Origin: Pseudomonadota bacterium
GTDB taxonomy: Bacteria > Pseudomonadota > Gammaproteobacteria > Xanthomonadales > Xanthomonadaceae
Length of the DNA: 64,000 nt
Direction: 5' to 3'
Assembly (NCBI GenBank): GCA_021821195.1
Contig: JAKACT010000001.1
Span: forward strand, 62,001-126,000
The position numbers and the translations under genes are program-made. This document shows, one piece after another, positions 10,277 to 19,542 of this stretch (positions are counted from its first letter, which is position 1; every line of letters begins with the position of its first letter). The notes beneath the pieces were generated by a model that worked only from the letters and a program-made list of their open reading frames with translations, was not told the origin of the DNA and did not search any database.

Positions 10277-11640
10277 GCAACCACCTTTTCAGCCTTGACC
10301 AGCGTGCCAGCGCGTTCGTCGTCGACGTAGAAGCGCTTGTTCACGATGGCGTATTCGAATTCGTGCCAGAAATGACGCAGGAAGCCCTGCACCGGCCACG
10401 CCGCGGCCTCTCCGAAGGCGCAGATGGTGTGACCTTCGATCTGCCCTGCGGCGGCGCGCAGCATGTGCAGGTCGTCCATCGTGGCGTCGAGGTTGGCGAT
10501 GCGGGTCAGCATCCGGTGCATCCAGCCGGTGCCTTCGCGGCACGGGGTGCACTGGCCGCAGCTCTCGGCCTTGTAGAACTGGCTGATCCGCTGGCAGGCG
10601 CGCACCATGCAGGTGGTCTCGTCCATCACGATGACCGCGCCGGAGCCCAGGCCGGAGCCGGCCTTCTGGATCGCGTCGTAGTCCATGGTCAGCTGCATCA
10701 TCGTCTCGCCCGGCAGCACCGGCATCGACGAACCGCCCGGGATCACCGCCTTGATGCGGTGTCCGGCGCGTATGCCGCCGCACATTTCCAGCAGCTCGGA
10801 GAAGGGGGTGCCCAGGCGGATTTCGTGATTGCCCGGGTTGGCCACGTGGCCGGAAACCGAGAAGATCTTGCAGCCGCCGTTGTTCGGCTTGCCCAGCGAC
10901 ATGAACCATTCGGCGCCATTGCGCACGATCGCCGGCACCGAGGCGTAAGTCTCGGTGTTGTTGATCGTGGTCGGCTTGCCGTACAGGCCGAAGTTGGCCG
11001 GGAACGGCGGCTTGTAGCGCGGCTGGCCCTTCTTGCCTTCCAGCGATTCCATCAGCGCGGTTTCTTCGCCGCAGATGTAGGCGCCCGCGCCCAGCGCGTT
11101 GTGGATGTCGATATCGATGCCGGAGCCGAGGATGTCCTTGCCCAGCCAGCCGTGCTTGTAGGCTTCCGCCAGCGCCTCTTCGATGTGCTCGAAGGGCTCG
11201 TGGTGGAACTCGCCACGCATGTAGTTGTAGGCGACCTTGGTGTTGGTGGCGTAGCAGGCGATGGCCAGGCCTTCCAGCACCGAATGCGGGTTGTAGCGCA
11301 GGATGTCACGGTCCTTGCAGGTGCCCGGCTCGGATTCGTCCGAGTTGCACAGGATGTACTTCTCGCCGTCGTGCTTGGGCATGAAGCTCCACTTCAGCCC
11401 GGTCGGGAAGCCCGCGCCGCCGCGGCCACGCAGACCGGAGGCCTTGATCATCTCGATGATGTCGGCCGGCGGGATCTTCTCGGTCAGCACCTTGCGCAGC
11501 GCCTGGTAGCCGCCGGTCTTGAGGTAGTTCTCGTACGACCACGGCTTGTCGAAATGCAGCGTGGTGTAGACGGCCTGATGTTCCTTCGGCGCCGGACCGA
11601 CCGGGCCGTAACCTTCCGAGTAGTGCGAATGTCCGCCCAT
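10273..11640 (-). CDS. nuoF: NADH-quinone oxidoreductase subunit F (NADH/FMN-binding)
   Basis: Catalytic flavoprotein subunit (455 residues) that oxidises NADH using FMN and passes electrons to cluster N3. The glycine-rich NADH loop RGRGGAGFPTGLKW, the FMN-site segment GAYICGEETALMESLEG, and the [4Fe-4S] motif ESCGQCTPCREG are all intact. The ATG at 11640 shares one base with the stop of nuoE (TAATG). The longer reading frame continuing upstream through nuoE in another frame is a shadow. Confidence 0.97.
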   Translation of the reverse strand: MGGHSHYSEGYGPVGPAPKEHQAVYTTLHFDKPWSYENYLKTGGYQALRKVLTEKIPPADIIEMIKASGLRGRGGAGFPTGLKWSFMPKHDGEKYILCNSDESEPGTCKDRDILRYNPHSVLEGLAIACYATNTKVAYNYMRGEFHHEPFEHIEEALAEAYKHGWLGKDILGSGIDIDIHNALGAGAYICGEETALMESLEGKKGQPRYKPPFPANFGLYGKPTTINNTETYASVPAIVRNGAEWFMSLGKPNNGGCKIFSVSGHVANPGNHEIRLGTPFSELLEMCGGIRAGHRIKAVIPGGSSMPVLPGETMMQLTMDYDAIQKAGSGLGSGAVIVMDETTCMVRACQRISQFYKAESCGQCTPCREGTGWMHRMLTRIANLDATMDDLHMLRAAAGQIEGHTICAFGEAAAWPVQGFLRHFWHEFEYAIVNKRFYVDDERAGTLVKAEKVVA

Positions 11641-12167
11641 TACTTCAGCCCGTCCAGCAGCTCGTCCACCTGCGCGAGGTCGAGCTTCTCGTGGTAATGC
11701 CCGTTGATGACCACCACCGGCGCGCCGCAGCATGCGGCCACGCATTCTTCCTCGCGCTTGAGGTAGACGCGGCCGTCGGCGGAGGATTCGCCCAGCTTGC
11801 AGCCCAGCTTCTGCTCGGCATGCGCCACCAGCGCTTCGGCGCCGTTGAGCCAGCAGCTGATGTTGGTGCAGAACGCCACGTTGTTGCGGGCGACCGGCTT
11901 GGTCTCGAACATCGAATAGAAGGTGGCGACCTCGTAGGCCCACACCGGCGGCAGGTCCAGATACTTGGCCACGGCCGCGATCAGCTCGTCGGTCAGCCAG
12001 CCACCGTTCTGCTCCTGCGCGGCGAACAGGCCCTGCAGCACCGCGGAGCGCTTGCGCTCCGGCGGGAACTTGGTCAACCAGTGGTCGATATGCGCGCGCG
12101 TCGCGTCCGACAGTGCCACCATCGGATCGACGTTGCGGCAGGCTTCGAAATTGCCCGTCGCTTTCAT
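11640..12167 (-). CDS. nuoE: NADH-quinone oxidoreductase subunit E
   Basis: Thioredoxin-fold subunit (175 residues) holding the [2Fe-2S] cluster N1a next to NuoF. The four ligands are visible as C100 and C105 (CTNISC) and C142 and C146 (ECVAACCG). The N-terminal helical bundle includes [20 protein letters not shown], typical of the family. Its start overlaps the nuoD stop by 4 nt and its stop overlaps the nuoF start. Confidence 0.96.
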   Translation of the reverse strand: MKATGNFEACRNVDPMVALSDATRAHIDHWLTKFPPERKRSAVLQGLFAAQEQNGGWLTDELIAAVAKYLDLPPVWAYEVATFYSMFETKPVARNNVAFCTNISCWLNGAEALVAHAEQKLGCKLGESSADGRVYLKREEECVAACCGAPVVVINGHYHEKLDLAQVDELLDGLK

Positions 12168-13474
12168 CGGTCAACCTCACCAAACACGATGTCATAGGTG
12201 CCGATCATCGCCACCACGTCGGACAACATGTGCCCCTTCGTGATTTCGTCCATCGACGAGAGATGGGCAAAGCCCGGTGCGCGCAGGTGCACGCGGAACG
12301 GCTTGTTGGCGCCATCGCTGACCAGGTAGCAGCCGAACTCGCCCTTCGGCGCTTCCACCGCGGCGTAAGTCTCGCCGGCCGGCACGCAATAGCCCTCGGT
12401 GAACAGCTTGAAGTGGTGGATCAGCGCTTCCATGCTCTGCTTCATGTCCGTACGCGACGGCGGCGCCACCTTGTAGTTGTCCAGCATCACCGGGCCCGGG
12501 TTGGTCCGCAGCCACGCGACGCACTGGGCGATGATCCGGTTGGACTGGCGCATTTCCGCCATCCGCACCAGATAACGGTCGTAGCAGTCGCCGTTGACGC
12601 CGACCGGGATGTCGAAATCCACTTCCGCGTATCTGGCGTAGGGCTGCTTCTTGCGCAGGTCCCACTCGATGCCGGAGCCGCGCAGCATCGCGCCGCTCAT
12701 GCCCCAGGCCTTGGCCTGTTCCGGGGTGACCACGCCGATGCCGACGGTGCGCTGCTTCCAGATGCGGTTGTCGGTGAGCAGCGTCTCGTATTCGTCCATC
12801 CGCGCCGGGAAGTCGCGGGTGAACTGCTCGATGAAGTCGAGCATCGAACCTTCACGCGCCTCGTTGAAACGCTTGAGCTTCGCGCCCTTGCGCCACGGCG
12901 ACTCCTTGTACTTCGGCATCCTGTCCGGCAGATCGCGGTAGACGCCGCCGGGACGGTAGTAGGCCGCGTGCATGCGCGCACCGGAGACCGCTTCGTAGCA
13001 GTCCATCAGTTCTTCGCGCTCGCGGAAGGCGTACAGGAACACCGCCATCGCGCCGAGGTCGAGCCCGTTCGATCCTAGCCACATCAGGTGGTTGAGGATG
13101 CGGGTGATCTCGTCGAACATCGTGCGGATCCACTGCGCGCGTTCCGGCGCCTCGATCCCCATCAGGTTCTCGATGGCACGCACGTAGGCGTGTTCGTTGC
13201 ACATCATCGACACGTAGTCCAGCCGGTCCATGTACGGGATCGACTGGTTGAACGGCTTGGATTCGGCAAGCTTCTCGGTGCCGCGATGCAGCAGCCCGAC
13301 GTGCGGGTCGCAGCGGCGCACCACCTCGCCGTCCATTTCCAGGATCAGGCGCAGCACGCCGTGCGCGGCCGGGTGCTGCGGGCCGAAGTTCAGCGTGTAG
13401 TTGCGGATTTCCTGCGCCGCTTCCGCCGGATTGCTGGCGAAAGTGTCGCTGCCGGGATGCAGGGTGGCGCTCAT
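12164..13474 (-). CDS. nuoD: NADH-quinone oxidoreductase subunit D
   Basis: The 49-kDa-type subunit (436 residues), related to the large subunit of NiFe hydrogenases, which builds the quinone pocket with NuoB and NuoH. It shows the conserved [13 protein letters not shown] segment near the N-terminus, [12 protein letters not shown], and [16 protein letters not shown] and D are separate genes here, unlike in E. coli where they are fused. It overlaps nuoC and nuoE by 4 nt each. Confidence 0.97.
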   Translation of the reverse strand: MSATLHPGSDTFASNPAEAAQEIRNYTLNFGPQHPAAHGVLRLILEMDGEVVRRCDPHVGLLHRGTEKLAESKPFNQSIPYMDRLDYVSMMCNEHAYVRAIENLMGIEAPERAQWIRTMFDEITRILNHLMWLGSNGLDLGAMAVFLYAFREREELMDCYEAVSGARMHAAYYRPGGVYRDLPDRMPKYKESPWRKGAKLKRFNEAREGSMLDFIEQFTRDFPARMDEYETLLTDNRIWKQRTVGIGVVTPEQAKAWGMSGAMLRGSGIEWDLRKKQPYARYAEVDFDIPVGVNGDCYDRYLVRMAEMRQSNRIIAQCVAWLRTNPGPVMLDNYKVAPPSRTDMKQSMEALIHHFKLFTEGYCVPAGETYAAVEAPKGEFGCYLVSDGANKPFRVHLRAPGFAHLSSMDEITKGHMLSDVVAMIGTYDIVFGEVDR

Positions 13475-14226
13475 CGGCGGGCCTCCCGCTGCAGGATGCG
13501 GTTGTCGCGTTCGGCCTCGGCGGTCGCGAAACGGGCGTCGTCGCGGATCACGCGGGCCACGCCCACGCGCGGCTCGACGCTGGTGACGGGCTCATACACC
13601 ACGCGCTTCTTCTCCTCGTCGTAGCGCACTTCCACGTTGCCGATCAGCGGGAAGTCCTTGCGGAACGGATGGCCCACGAAACCGTAGTCGGTGAGGATCC
13701 GGCGCAGGTCGGGATGGCCGTCGAACACCACGCCGAACAGGTCGAACGCCTCGCGCTCGAACCAGTTGGCGCCCGGCCACAGGCCAGTCACCGACGCGAC
13801 CACCGGCACGCCGTCGTCCGGCGCGAAGCAGCGCACGCGCAGGCGCAGGTTGCGGGTGATCGACAGCAGGTGCAGCACCACGCCGAAACGGCGTTCGCCG
13901 CGCTCATCGGCGGCCGCGGTGGTGCCCGCCTCGTGGCTGGGCGCCTCGCCCCAGTTGAAACGGCCCGGGCCCTGCCCTTCCACGCCGCGGCTGAAGCCTT
14001 CCGAGGACACGCCCACGGTGTCCCACTCGTCGCTGCCGTAGCCGAGGTAGTCGATGCCGCAAAGATCGATGAACGTATCGAAGCCGAACTCGTCGCGCAG
14101 CGCCTTGCAGGCGGCGGGATAGTCGGCCGCGGCGACCTCGAGGGTGACCTCGCCGCGCGGTAGCGCGACCTGGACGGCCTGCGCGCCGAAACGCGCGGCC
14201 AGCTGTTCGGACAGTTGCGTGCTCAT
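13471..14226 (-). CDS. nuoC: NADH-quinone oxidoreductase subunit C
   Basis: The 30-kDa-type peripheral-arm subunit (251 residues). The family signature is seen in [19 protein letters not shown] and [20 protein letters not shown]. Between residues about 75 and 110 there is a polar, glycine-rich insert ([11 protein letters not shown] through [12 protein letters not shown]) that lengthens the protein relative to minimal NuoC. The ATG at 14226 overlaps the nuoB stop by 4 nt. Confidence 0.96.
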   Translation of the reverse strand: MSTQLSEQLAARFGAQAVQVALPRGEVTLEVAAADYPAACKALRDEFGFDTFIDLCGIDYLGYGSDEWDTVGVSSEGFSRGVEGQGPGRFNWGEAPSHEAGTTAAADERGERRFGVVLHLLSITRNLRLRVRCFAPDDGVPVVASVTGLWPGANWFEREAFDLFGVVFDGHPDLRRILTDYGFVGHPFRKDFPLIGNVEVRYDEEKKRVVYEPVTSVEPRVGVARVIRDDARFATAEAERDNRILQREARR

Positions 14227-14813
14227 GCGCGCGCGCCCTCCGGCTTGGGCGTCCGCGAGTACGGGTTCTGTTCCATCCGGCGGATTTTCTTCTGCAGCTG
14301 CAGGATGCCGTACACCAGCGCCTCGGCGGTCGGCGGGCAACCCGGCACGTACACGTCGACCGGCACCACGCGGTCGCAGCCGCGCACCACCGAGTAGGAG
14401 TAGTGGTAGTAACCGCCGCCGTTGGCGCAGCTGCCCATCGAGATCACCCACTTGGGGTCGGGCATCTGGTCATAGACCTTGCGCAGCGCCGGCGCCATCT
14501 TGTTGACCAGGGTGCCGGCCACGATCATCACGTCGGACTGGCGCGGCGACGGGCGGAACACCACGCCGTAGCGGTCCATGTCCAGGCGCGCCGCGCCCGC
14601 CTGCATCATCTCCACCGCGCAGCAGGCCAGGCCGAAGGTCATCGGCCACATCGAGCCGGTGCGTGCCCAATTCCACAGTGCGTCGAGGCTGGTGGTGACG
14701 TAGCCGTTCTGCAGCAGCGGGTTGTCGCCCTCGGGACGCAGGATGTCATCCAGCCGCCCTTCCGGCAGCGGGTTGCTGGCGGCTTCCAGAACTGATTGGA
14801 CGATATTGCTCAT
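14223..14813 (-). CDS. nuoB: NADH-quinone oxidoreductase subunit B
   Basis: PSST-type subunit (196 residues) holding the terminal [4Fe-4S] cluster N2, which donates electrons to quinone. The tandem cysteine motif [10 protein letters not shown] and the downstream ligands in [11 protein letters not shown] and [13 protein letters not shown] are present. The ATG at 14813 overlaps the nuoA stop by 4 nt. Confidence 0.97.
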   Translation of the reverse strand: MSNIVQSVLEAASNPLPEGRLDDILRPEGDNPLLQNGYVTTSLDALWNWARTGSMWPMTFGLACCAVEMMQAGAARLDMDRYGVVFRPSPRQSDVMIVAGTLVNKMAPALRKVYDQMPDPKWVISMGSCANGGGYYHYSYSVVRGCDRVVPVDVYVPGCPPTAEALVYGILQLQKKIRRMEQNPYSRTPKPEGARA

Positions 14814-15166
14814 TCCCACTCCAGCGCGCCGCGCTTCCACACGTACACGAAGCCGATCACCAGCAGCGTGAGGAACACGCCCATCTCGATCAGGCCGAAA
14901 ACCCCCAGCTCGCGGAACACCACGGCCCAGGGGAAGACGAAGGCGATTTCCAGGTCGAACACGATGAACAGGATCGCGACCAGGTAGTAGCGCACGTCGA
15001 ACGGCATGCGCGCGTTCTCGAAGGCGCCGAAGCCGCACTCGTACGGCGAGAGCTTTTCGCTGGACGGACGCTTGGGGCCAAGGACGTTGCCGACGATGAT
15101 CAGGGCGATGCCGATCCCGGTGGCAACGATCAAAAACAGCAGGATGGGCAGGTATTGGGCCAGCAC
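14810..15166 (-). CDS. nuoA: NADH-quinone oxidoreductase subunit A
   Basis: First gene of the nuo operon; a three-helix membrane subunit of 118 residues. The conserved loop [22 protein letters not shown]'s core ([14 protein letters not shown]) and the [11 protein letters not shown] helix identify it. I use the GTG at 15166 as the start: it begins the family-typical (V/M)[11 protein letters not shown] helix and has AAGAGG five nt upstream. An ATG further out would add 18 polar residues unlike the family. Confidence 0.95.
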   Translation of the reverse strand: MLAQYLPILLFLIVATGIGIALIIVGNVLGPKRPSSEKLSPYECGFGAFENARMPFDVRYYLVAILFIVFDLEIAFVFPWAVVFRELGVFGLIEMGVFLTLLVIGFVYVWKRGALEWE

Positions 15167-15229
15167 GCTTGCCTCTTCTCGTTGTTCATGGGCTTGCCGG
15201 CCACGATGGCCGCTCACCAACAGCCGCGC

Positions 15230-15235
15230 ATTCTA
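15230..15235 (-). promoter_or_regulatory. nuoA: Probable -10 box of the nuo operon promoter
   Basis: The minus strand reads TAGAAT here, five of six matches to TATAAT, about 64 nt upstream of the nuoA GTG. No convincing -35 box stands 16-18 nt further upstream, so this is a candidate only. Confidence 0.4.
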
Positions 15236-15451
15236 CCCGCCGGCGCATGATCGCGGCCAGACCTGCGCAACGAAATACGTGCGAAATGCGCACGATTTTG
15301 CATTCAGGCGCACCGCGGCGACGATTGCCAAGAATCGTTCGCATCCCGATGCCGGGAAATAATCCGGGTTGAATTCCGCCAGCGCTTGCATGCGGCACGG
15401 GCCCAGCCCGGCGGTCGCGCGGATTGGAGCCCGTACTCGCCATGCGACGCG

Positions 15452-15457
15452 TACAAT
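15452..15457 (+). promoter_or_regulatory. Probable -10 box of the deaD-type helicase promoter
   Basis: TACAAT (five of six to TATAAT) about 41 nt before the ATG at 15499. A -35 box at normal distance is weak. The box sits in the small palindrome CGTA-CAA-TACG. Confidence 0.4.
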
Positions 15458-15498
15458 ACGTGCCCCCTTTCCCTTCGGCGATCCCGCCCCAAGGCACC

Positions 15499-17310
15499 AT
15501 GAGCGCCGATAACGCGACCCCGCTATTCACCGACCTCGGCCTGCCCGAGACCCTGCTGGCCGCTTTGCGCGATGTCGGCTACGAGTCGCCCTCGCCCATC
15601 CAGGCCGCGACCATCCCGCCCCTGCTGGAAGGCCGCGACGTGCTCGGCCAGGCCCAGACCGGCACCGGCAAGACCGCCGCGTTCGCCCTGCCCGCGCTGT
15701 CGCGGCTGGACGCCACGCCCGGCAAGCCGCAGGTGCTGGTGCTGGCGCCGACCCGCGAGTTGGCCATCCAGGTCGCCGAAGCCTTCCAGACCTATGCCAA
15801 GCACATCCCCGGCTTCCAGATCCTGCCGATCTACGGCGGCCAGGGCTATGGCCCGCAGCTGCAGGCGCTGCGCCGCGGCGTGCACGTGGTGGTGGGTACC
15901 CCCGGCCGGGTGATCGACCACCTGGAGCGCGGCACGCTGGACCTGTCCTCGCTGCGCCTGTTGGTGCTGGACGAGGCCGACGAAATGCTGCGGATGGGCT
16001 TCATCGACGACGTCGAAGCCATCCTCAAGAAGACGCCTGAGACCCGCCAGGTGGCGCTGTTCTCGGCCACCATGCCGGCGCAGATCAAGCGCATCGCCCA
16101 GACCTACCTGAAGGACCCGGTGGAAATCGCCATCAAGGCGCAGACCACCACCGCCGCCAGCATCCGCCAGCGCTACTGGATGGTCAGCGGCGTCAACAAG
16201 CTGGACGCGCTGACCCGGATCATGGAGGCCGAGCCGTTCGACGCCATGATCATCTTCGCGCGCACCAAGCTGGGCACCGACGAACTGGCCGAAAAGCTGG
16301 CGGCACGCGGCTTCCGTGCGGCGGCGATCAACGGCGACGTGGAGCAGAAGACCCGCGAGCGCACCATCCAGCGCCTCAAGGAGGGCCAGATCGACGTGCT
16401 GGTGGCCACCGACGTGGCCGCGCGCGGGCTGGACGTGGAGCGCATCAGCCACGTGCTGAACTACGACATCCCCTACGACACTGAGAGCTACGTCCACCGC
16501 ATCGGCCGCACCGGCCGCGCCGGCCGCAGCGGCGAGGCGATCTTGTTCGTGGCGCCGCGCGAGCGCGGCATGCTGGGGGCGATCGAACGCGCGACCCGGC
16601 AGAAGATCGAGCAGATGAACCTGCCCAGCGTGGACGCGGTGAATGAGCGCCGCATGGCCAAGTTCCTCGACAAGATCGACGGCGCACTGCAGGGCGACGA
16701 CCTGTCGGTGTTCCGCGACCTGGTGGAACGCTTCGAGCAGGAAAAGAACGTGCCGGCGGTGGAAATCGCCGCCGCGCTGGCCAAGCTGGTGCAGGGCAAA
16801 ACCCCCCTGCTGCTACCCAAGCCGGCGGCGCCGGAGAAACCCTTCACCGCTGGCGATGGCCGCCCGCAGCGGACCGAGCGCCCGGCGCGCGAACCGCGCG
16901 AACGCACCCCGCGCGAGCCGCTGCCGGCCGACGTGGGCATGCGTACCTACCGCATCGAGGTGGGCTACCAGCACGGCGCGCAGCCGGGGCATATCGTCGG
17001 CGCGATCGCCAACGAAGCCGATCTGGAATCCCGCTACATCGGCCGCATCGACATTCGCGACGACTACACGTTGGTCGACCTGCCCGACGGCATGCCGAAA
17101 GAGCTGCTGGAGCATCTCCAGCAGGTGCGCGTGGCCAGCAAGCCGCTACGAATGAAGCTGGCCAGCGACGCCGATATCGACGCCCCCAAGCGCAAGCGCA
17201 GCTTCGGCCCGCCGCGCGATGGCGATCGCCCGGGTGGGCCGCGCAAACCGGGCGGCTTCAAGCCCGGCGGCCACAAGCCGGGCGGATTCAAGCCGCGCGG
17301 GCCGCGCTGA
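15499..17310 (+). CDS. deaD: ATP-dependent DEAD-box RNA helicase (CsdA/DeaD type)
   Basis: A 603-residue cytosolic RNA helicase likely acting in ribosome assembly, mRNA decay and cold adaptation. Helicase motifs appear in order: Q motif (ESPSPIQ), AQTGTGKT, PTRELA, TPGR, DEAD, SAT, ATDVAARGLD and HRIGRTGRAG. Residues about 470-560 form a DbpA-like RNA-binding domain (RTYRIEVGYQHGA through VRVASKPLRM), and the tail after 560 is basic and rich in repeated GGFKPGG, as in CsdA. The ATG at 15499 begins the family-like MSADNATPLFTDLGL; an upstream in-frame ATG lies in the promoter region. It is transcribed away from nuo and followed 30 nt later by the flavoprotein gene. Confidence 0.93.
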   Translation: MSADNATPLFTDLGLPETLLAALRDVGYESPSPIQAATIPPLLEGRDVLGQAQTGTGKTAAFALPALSRLDATPGKPQVLVLAPTRELAIQVAEAFQTYAKHIPGFQILPIYGGQGYGPQLQALRRGVHVVVGTPGRVIDHLERGTLDLSSLRLLVLDEADEMLRMGFIDDVEAILKKTPETRQVALFSATMPAQIKRIAQTYLKDPVEIAIKAQTTTAASIRQRYWMVSGVNKLDALTRIMEAEPFDAMIIFARTKLGTDELAEKLAARGFRAAAINGDVEQKTRERTIQRLKEGQIDVLVATDVAARGLDVERISHVLNYDIPYDTESYVHRIGRTGRAGRSGEAILFVAPRERGMLGAIERATRQKIEQMNLPSVDAVNERRMAKFLDKIDGALQGDDLSVFRDLVERFEQEKNVPAVEIAAALAKLVQGKTPLLLPKPAAPEKPFTAGDGRPQRTERPAREPRERTPREPLPADVGMRTYRIEVGYQHGAQPGHIVGAIANEADLESRYIGRIDIRDDYTLVDLPDGMPKELLEHLQQVRVASKPLRMKLASDADIDAPKRKRSFGPPRDGDRPGGPRKPGGFKPGGHKPGGFKPRGPR

Positions 17311-17340
17311 TCGCCCACTTGCAGCCCTGATCGTCCGCGG

Positions 17341-18540
17341 ATGACGCCTGCATCCCACCACGATGCCGTCGTCATCGGTGCCGGCGCCGCCGGCCTGATG
17401 TGCGCGCTGGCGGCAGGCCGGCGCGGGCTGCGCGTGCTCGTCGTCGACCACGCCAACAAGGTCGGCAAGAAGATCCTGATGTCCGGCGGCGGACGCTGCA
17501 ATTTCACCAATACCGGCACCACGCCCGCCAACTACCTGTCGGCCAACCCGCACTTCTGCAAGTCGGCGCTGGCCCGCTACACGCCCTGGCATTTCATCGA
17601 GCTGGTGGAGCGGCACCGCATCGCCTACCACGAGAAAGAGCTGGGCCAGCTGTTCTGCGACGAATCCTCCAAGCAGATCGTGGCGATGCTGCTGGCCGAA
17701 TGCGCCGACGCGGGGGTGGAGATCCGCACCCATTGCGCCATCGAGCAGGTGGAACGCACCGACGCCGGCCGCTTCCGCCTGGATACCGCGCAGGGGCGCT
17801 GCGAGGCCGCCTCGCTGGTGGTGGCCAGCGGTGGCCTGTCGATCCCAAGCATGGGCGCCAGCGGCTTCGGCTATCAGCTGGCACAGCAGTTCGGCCACGC
17901 GGTGCTGCCGACGCGTGCCGGACTCGTGCCCCTGACCCTGAGCGGCAAGCATGCGGAGCGGCTGCACGACCTGGCCGGCGTGGCGCTGCCGGTGGAAGCC
18001 CGCTGCAATGGCGCCAGCTTCCGCAACTTCATGCTGGTCACCCACCGCGGCATCAGCGGCCCTGCAATCCTGCAGATCTCCAACTACTGGCAGCCCGGCG
18101 ACGATCTGCGCCTGGACCTGCTGCCCGGCACCGACATCGATGCACTGCTGCGCGACTGGCAGCGGCAACGCCGCGATTCGGAGCTGAAGACGCTGCTGGC
18201 CGAGGTGCTGCCCAAGCGCTTCGCCCAGCGGCTGTGCGAGCACTGGGTCAGCAGCAAACCGCTGCGCCAGTACACCCCGCGCGAACTGGACGGCATCGCC
18301 GCACTGCTGCGCGACTGGCCGCTGGTGGCCAGCGGTAGCGAAGGCTATCGGACTGCCGAGGTGACCTTGGGCGGCGTGGACACCGACGGGATTTCCTCCA
18401 CCACGATGATGTCGAGGACCGTGCCGGGACTGTATTTCATCGGCGAAGTGGTGGATGTCACCGGCTGGCTGGGCGGATACAACTTCCAGTGGGCCTGGGC
18501 CTCCGGCCACGCGGCCGGACAGGCGCTGGGCGGGTCCTGA
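17341..18540 (+). CDS. HI0933/YhiN-type FAD-dependent oxidoreductase
   Basis: A 399-residue flavoprotein of the HI0933-like family (YhiN/BaiN group), cytosolic, reaction not established. The FAD-binding Rossmann motif is at residues 11-25 (VIGAGAAGLM), followed by the family signature KKILMSGGGRCNFTN. A second FAD-contact region at the C-terminus reads GLYFIGEVVDVTGWLGGYN. It is one of two members of this family within 2.2 kb; the second begins at 19543. It may share a transcript with deaD, 30 nt upstream. No substrate can be inferred. Confidence 0.88.
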   Translation: MTPASHHDAVVIGAGAAGLMCALAAGRRGLRVLVVDHANKVGKKILMSGGGRCNFTNTGTTPANYLSANPHFCKSALARYTPWHFIELVERHRIAYHEKELGQLFCDESSKQIVAMLLAECADAGVEIRTHCAIEQVERTDAGRFRLDTAQGRCEAASLVVASGGLSIPSMGASGFGYQLAQQFGHAVLPTRAGLVPLTLSGKHAERLHDLAGVALPVEARCNGASFRNFMLVTHRGISGPAILQISNYWQPGDDLRLDLLPGTDIDALLRDWQRQRRDSELKTLLAEVLPKRFAQRLCEHWVSSKPLRQYTPRELDGIAALLRDWPLVASGSEGYRTAEVTLGGVDTDGISSTTMMSRTVPGLYFIGEVVDVTGWLGGYNFQWAWASGHAAGQALGGS

Positions 18541-18562
18541 GGCGGACGCGGCGCCGCCCGAA

Positions 18563-18721
18563 TCAGATGAAGGGCACCAGCGGCAGCCCCAGCCAAGGAT
18601 GCACCAGCCACCACAGGCCCACCACCGCGGCCAACCACAGCAGCAGTTTGACCAGCGCGCCGGCGACCTTCAGCGCCAGCCATACGCCCAGCACCACCAG
18701 CACGATCGCGATCCAGTTCAT
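18563..18721 (-). CDS. Small 52-residue membrane protein
   Basis: An unrecognised short protein made almost wholly of two hydrophobic stretches (MNWIAIVLVVLGVWLAL and LVKLLLWLAAVVGLWWLV), ending VPFI. The start overlaps the stop of the upstream tRNA hydroxylase gene by 4 nt (ATGA), so it is very likely translated by coupling. Similar one- or two-helix proteins are common as uncharacterised genes in this order. No function inferred. Confidence 0.65.
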   Translation of the reverse strand: MNWIAIVLVVLGVWLALKVAGALVKLLLWLAAVVGLWWLVHPWLGLPLVPFI

Positions 18722-19473
18722 GCGGCTTCTCCCGCCGCCGACATCGGCCGCAGCTGCGGGTCCAGCGCCACCCGCTCGTCGAACACGAAACAGCCGCCCG
18801 CATAGCCCATGCCGCCCACCTGCTCGAAATACCCAAGGATGCCGTCGTCCAACTGCAGCACGTTGTCCATGCCGTCGGCGCGCAGCCACAGCGCGGCCTT
18901 CTCGCAGCGGATCCCGCCGGTGCAGAAGCTGACCACCGCCGCATCGCGCAACGCCTCGCGATGCGGAGCCAGCGCCGCCGGCAGGTCGGTGAAGCGGTCG
19001 ATGGGCAGGGTCAACGCGCCGTCGAAGGTGCCGTATGCGACCTCCTGCTGGTTGCGCGTGTCCAGCAGGACGAGCCGGCGCCCGGCATCATCGCGGCCGC
19101 CCTGCGCAATCCAGCGCGCCAGCGTGGCCGGGGCCACCGTCGGTGCGCGCTCGCCAACTTGCAGCGGCGAGGCCACCTCGCGCCGGAACGTGATGATTTC
19201 GGCCTTGCGCTTCACCTTCAATCGCGCGAACGGCACCGTCTCGCTCCAGCTTTCCTTGGCATGCAGCGCGGCGAAGCGCGGGTCCTGGCGCAGTCCCGCA
19301 AGGAAACCGCACAACGGCGCTTCGGCGCCGGCCAGGAACAGGTTCAGGCCTTCCGGCGTCACCAGCATGGTGCCCCGCAGCCCTGCTGCCTCGGCCTGCG
19401 CGCGCAGGCGCGCGGCGAGCGCATCGGCATCGTCGATGGCCACGAACAGATAGGCGGCAATGTTGAGGATCAT
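18718..19473 (-). CDS. trhO: Rhodanese-domain tRNA uridine(34) hydroxylase (TrhO/YceA type)
   Basis: A 251-residue member of the TrhO family, which hydroxylates U34 of certain tRNAs with oxygen (established for E. coli YceA and B. subtilis YbfQ). The N-terminal ferredoxin-like domain includes RGTMLVTPEGLNLFLAG. The central rhodanese domain has the active loop CTGGIRCEKAA, with its catalytic cysteine at about residue 184. It is shorter than E. coli YceA (about 350) because the C-terminal cysteine-rich extension is nearly absent. The gene is coupled to the 52-residue membrane protein. Confidence 0.88.
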   Translation of the reverse strand: MILNIAAYLFVAIDDADALAARLRAQAEAAGLRGTMLVTPEGLNLFLAGAEAPLCGFLAGLRQDPRFAALHAKESWSETVPFARLKVKRKAEIITFRREVASPLQVGERAPTVAPATLARWIAQGGRDDAGRRLVLLDTRNQQEVAYGTFDGALTLPIDRFTDLPAALAPHREALRDAAVVSFCTGGIRCEKAALWLRADGMDNVLQLDDGILGYFEQVGGMGYAGGCFVFDERVALDPQLRPMSAAGEAA

Positions 19474-19500
19474 GCGAAGTCCGGCAGGCGCAAACCGCTC

Positions 19501-19506
19501 ATTCTA
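19501..19506 (-). promoter_or_regulatory. trhO: Probable -10 box for trhO
   Basis: Minus-strand TAGAAT, 27 nt upstream of the trhO ATG. Same hexamer as at the nuo and tyrA promoters. No strong -35 box. Confidence 0.4.
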
Positions 19507-19542
19507 GTCGCCCGGCGGCGCTGCCCATGGAATCATGTGTGG

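Larger units (their letters stand above)
15167..15498. promoter_or_regulatory. Divergent control region between nuoA and the deaD-type helicase gene
   Basis: A 332-bp non-coding stretch and the only gap over 300 bp in the window. It holds -10 candidates for both sides (15230-15235 minus, 15452-15457 plus). It also has an 11-bp periodic repeat with CGAAAT at 15271 and 15282 followed by CGATTT at 15293, and an inverted repeat ACGATT-N6-AATCGT at 15321-15338. I find no open reading frame, tRNA or terminator here. These repeats are plausible operator sites, but no regulator can be named. Confidence 0.5.
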
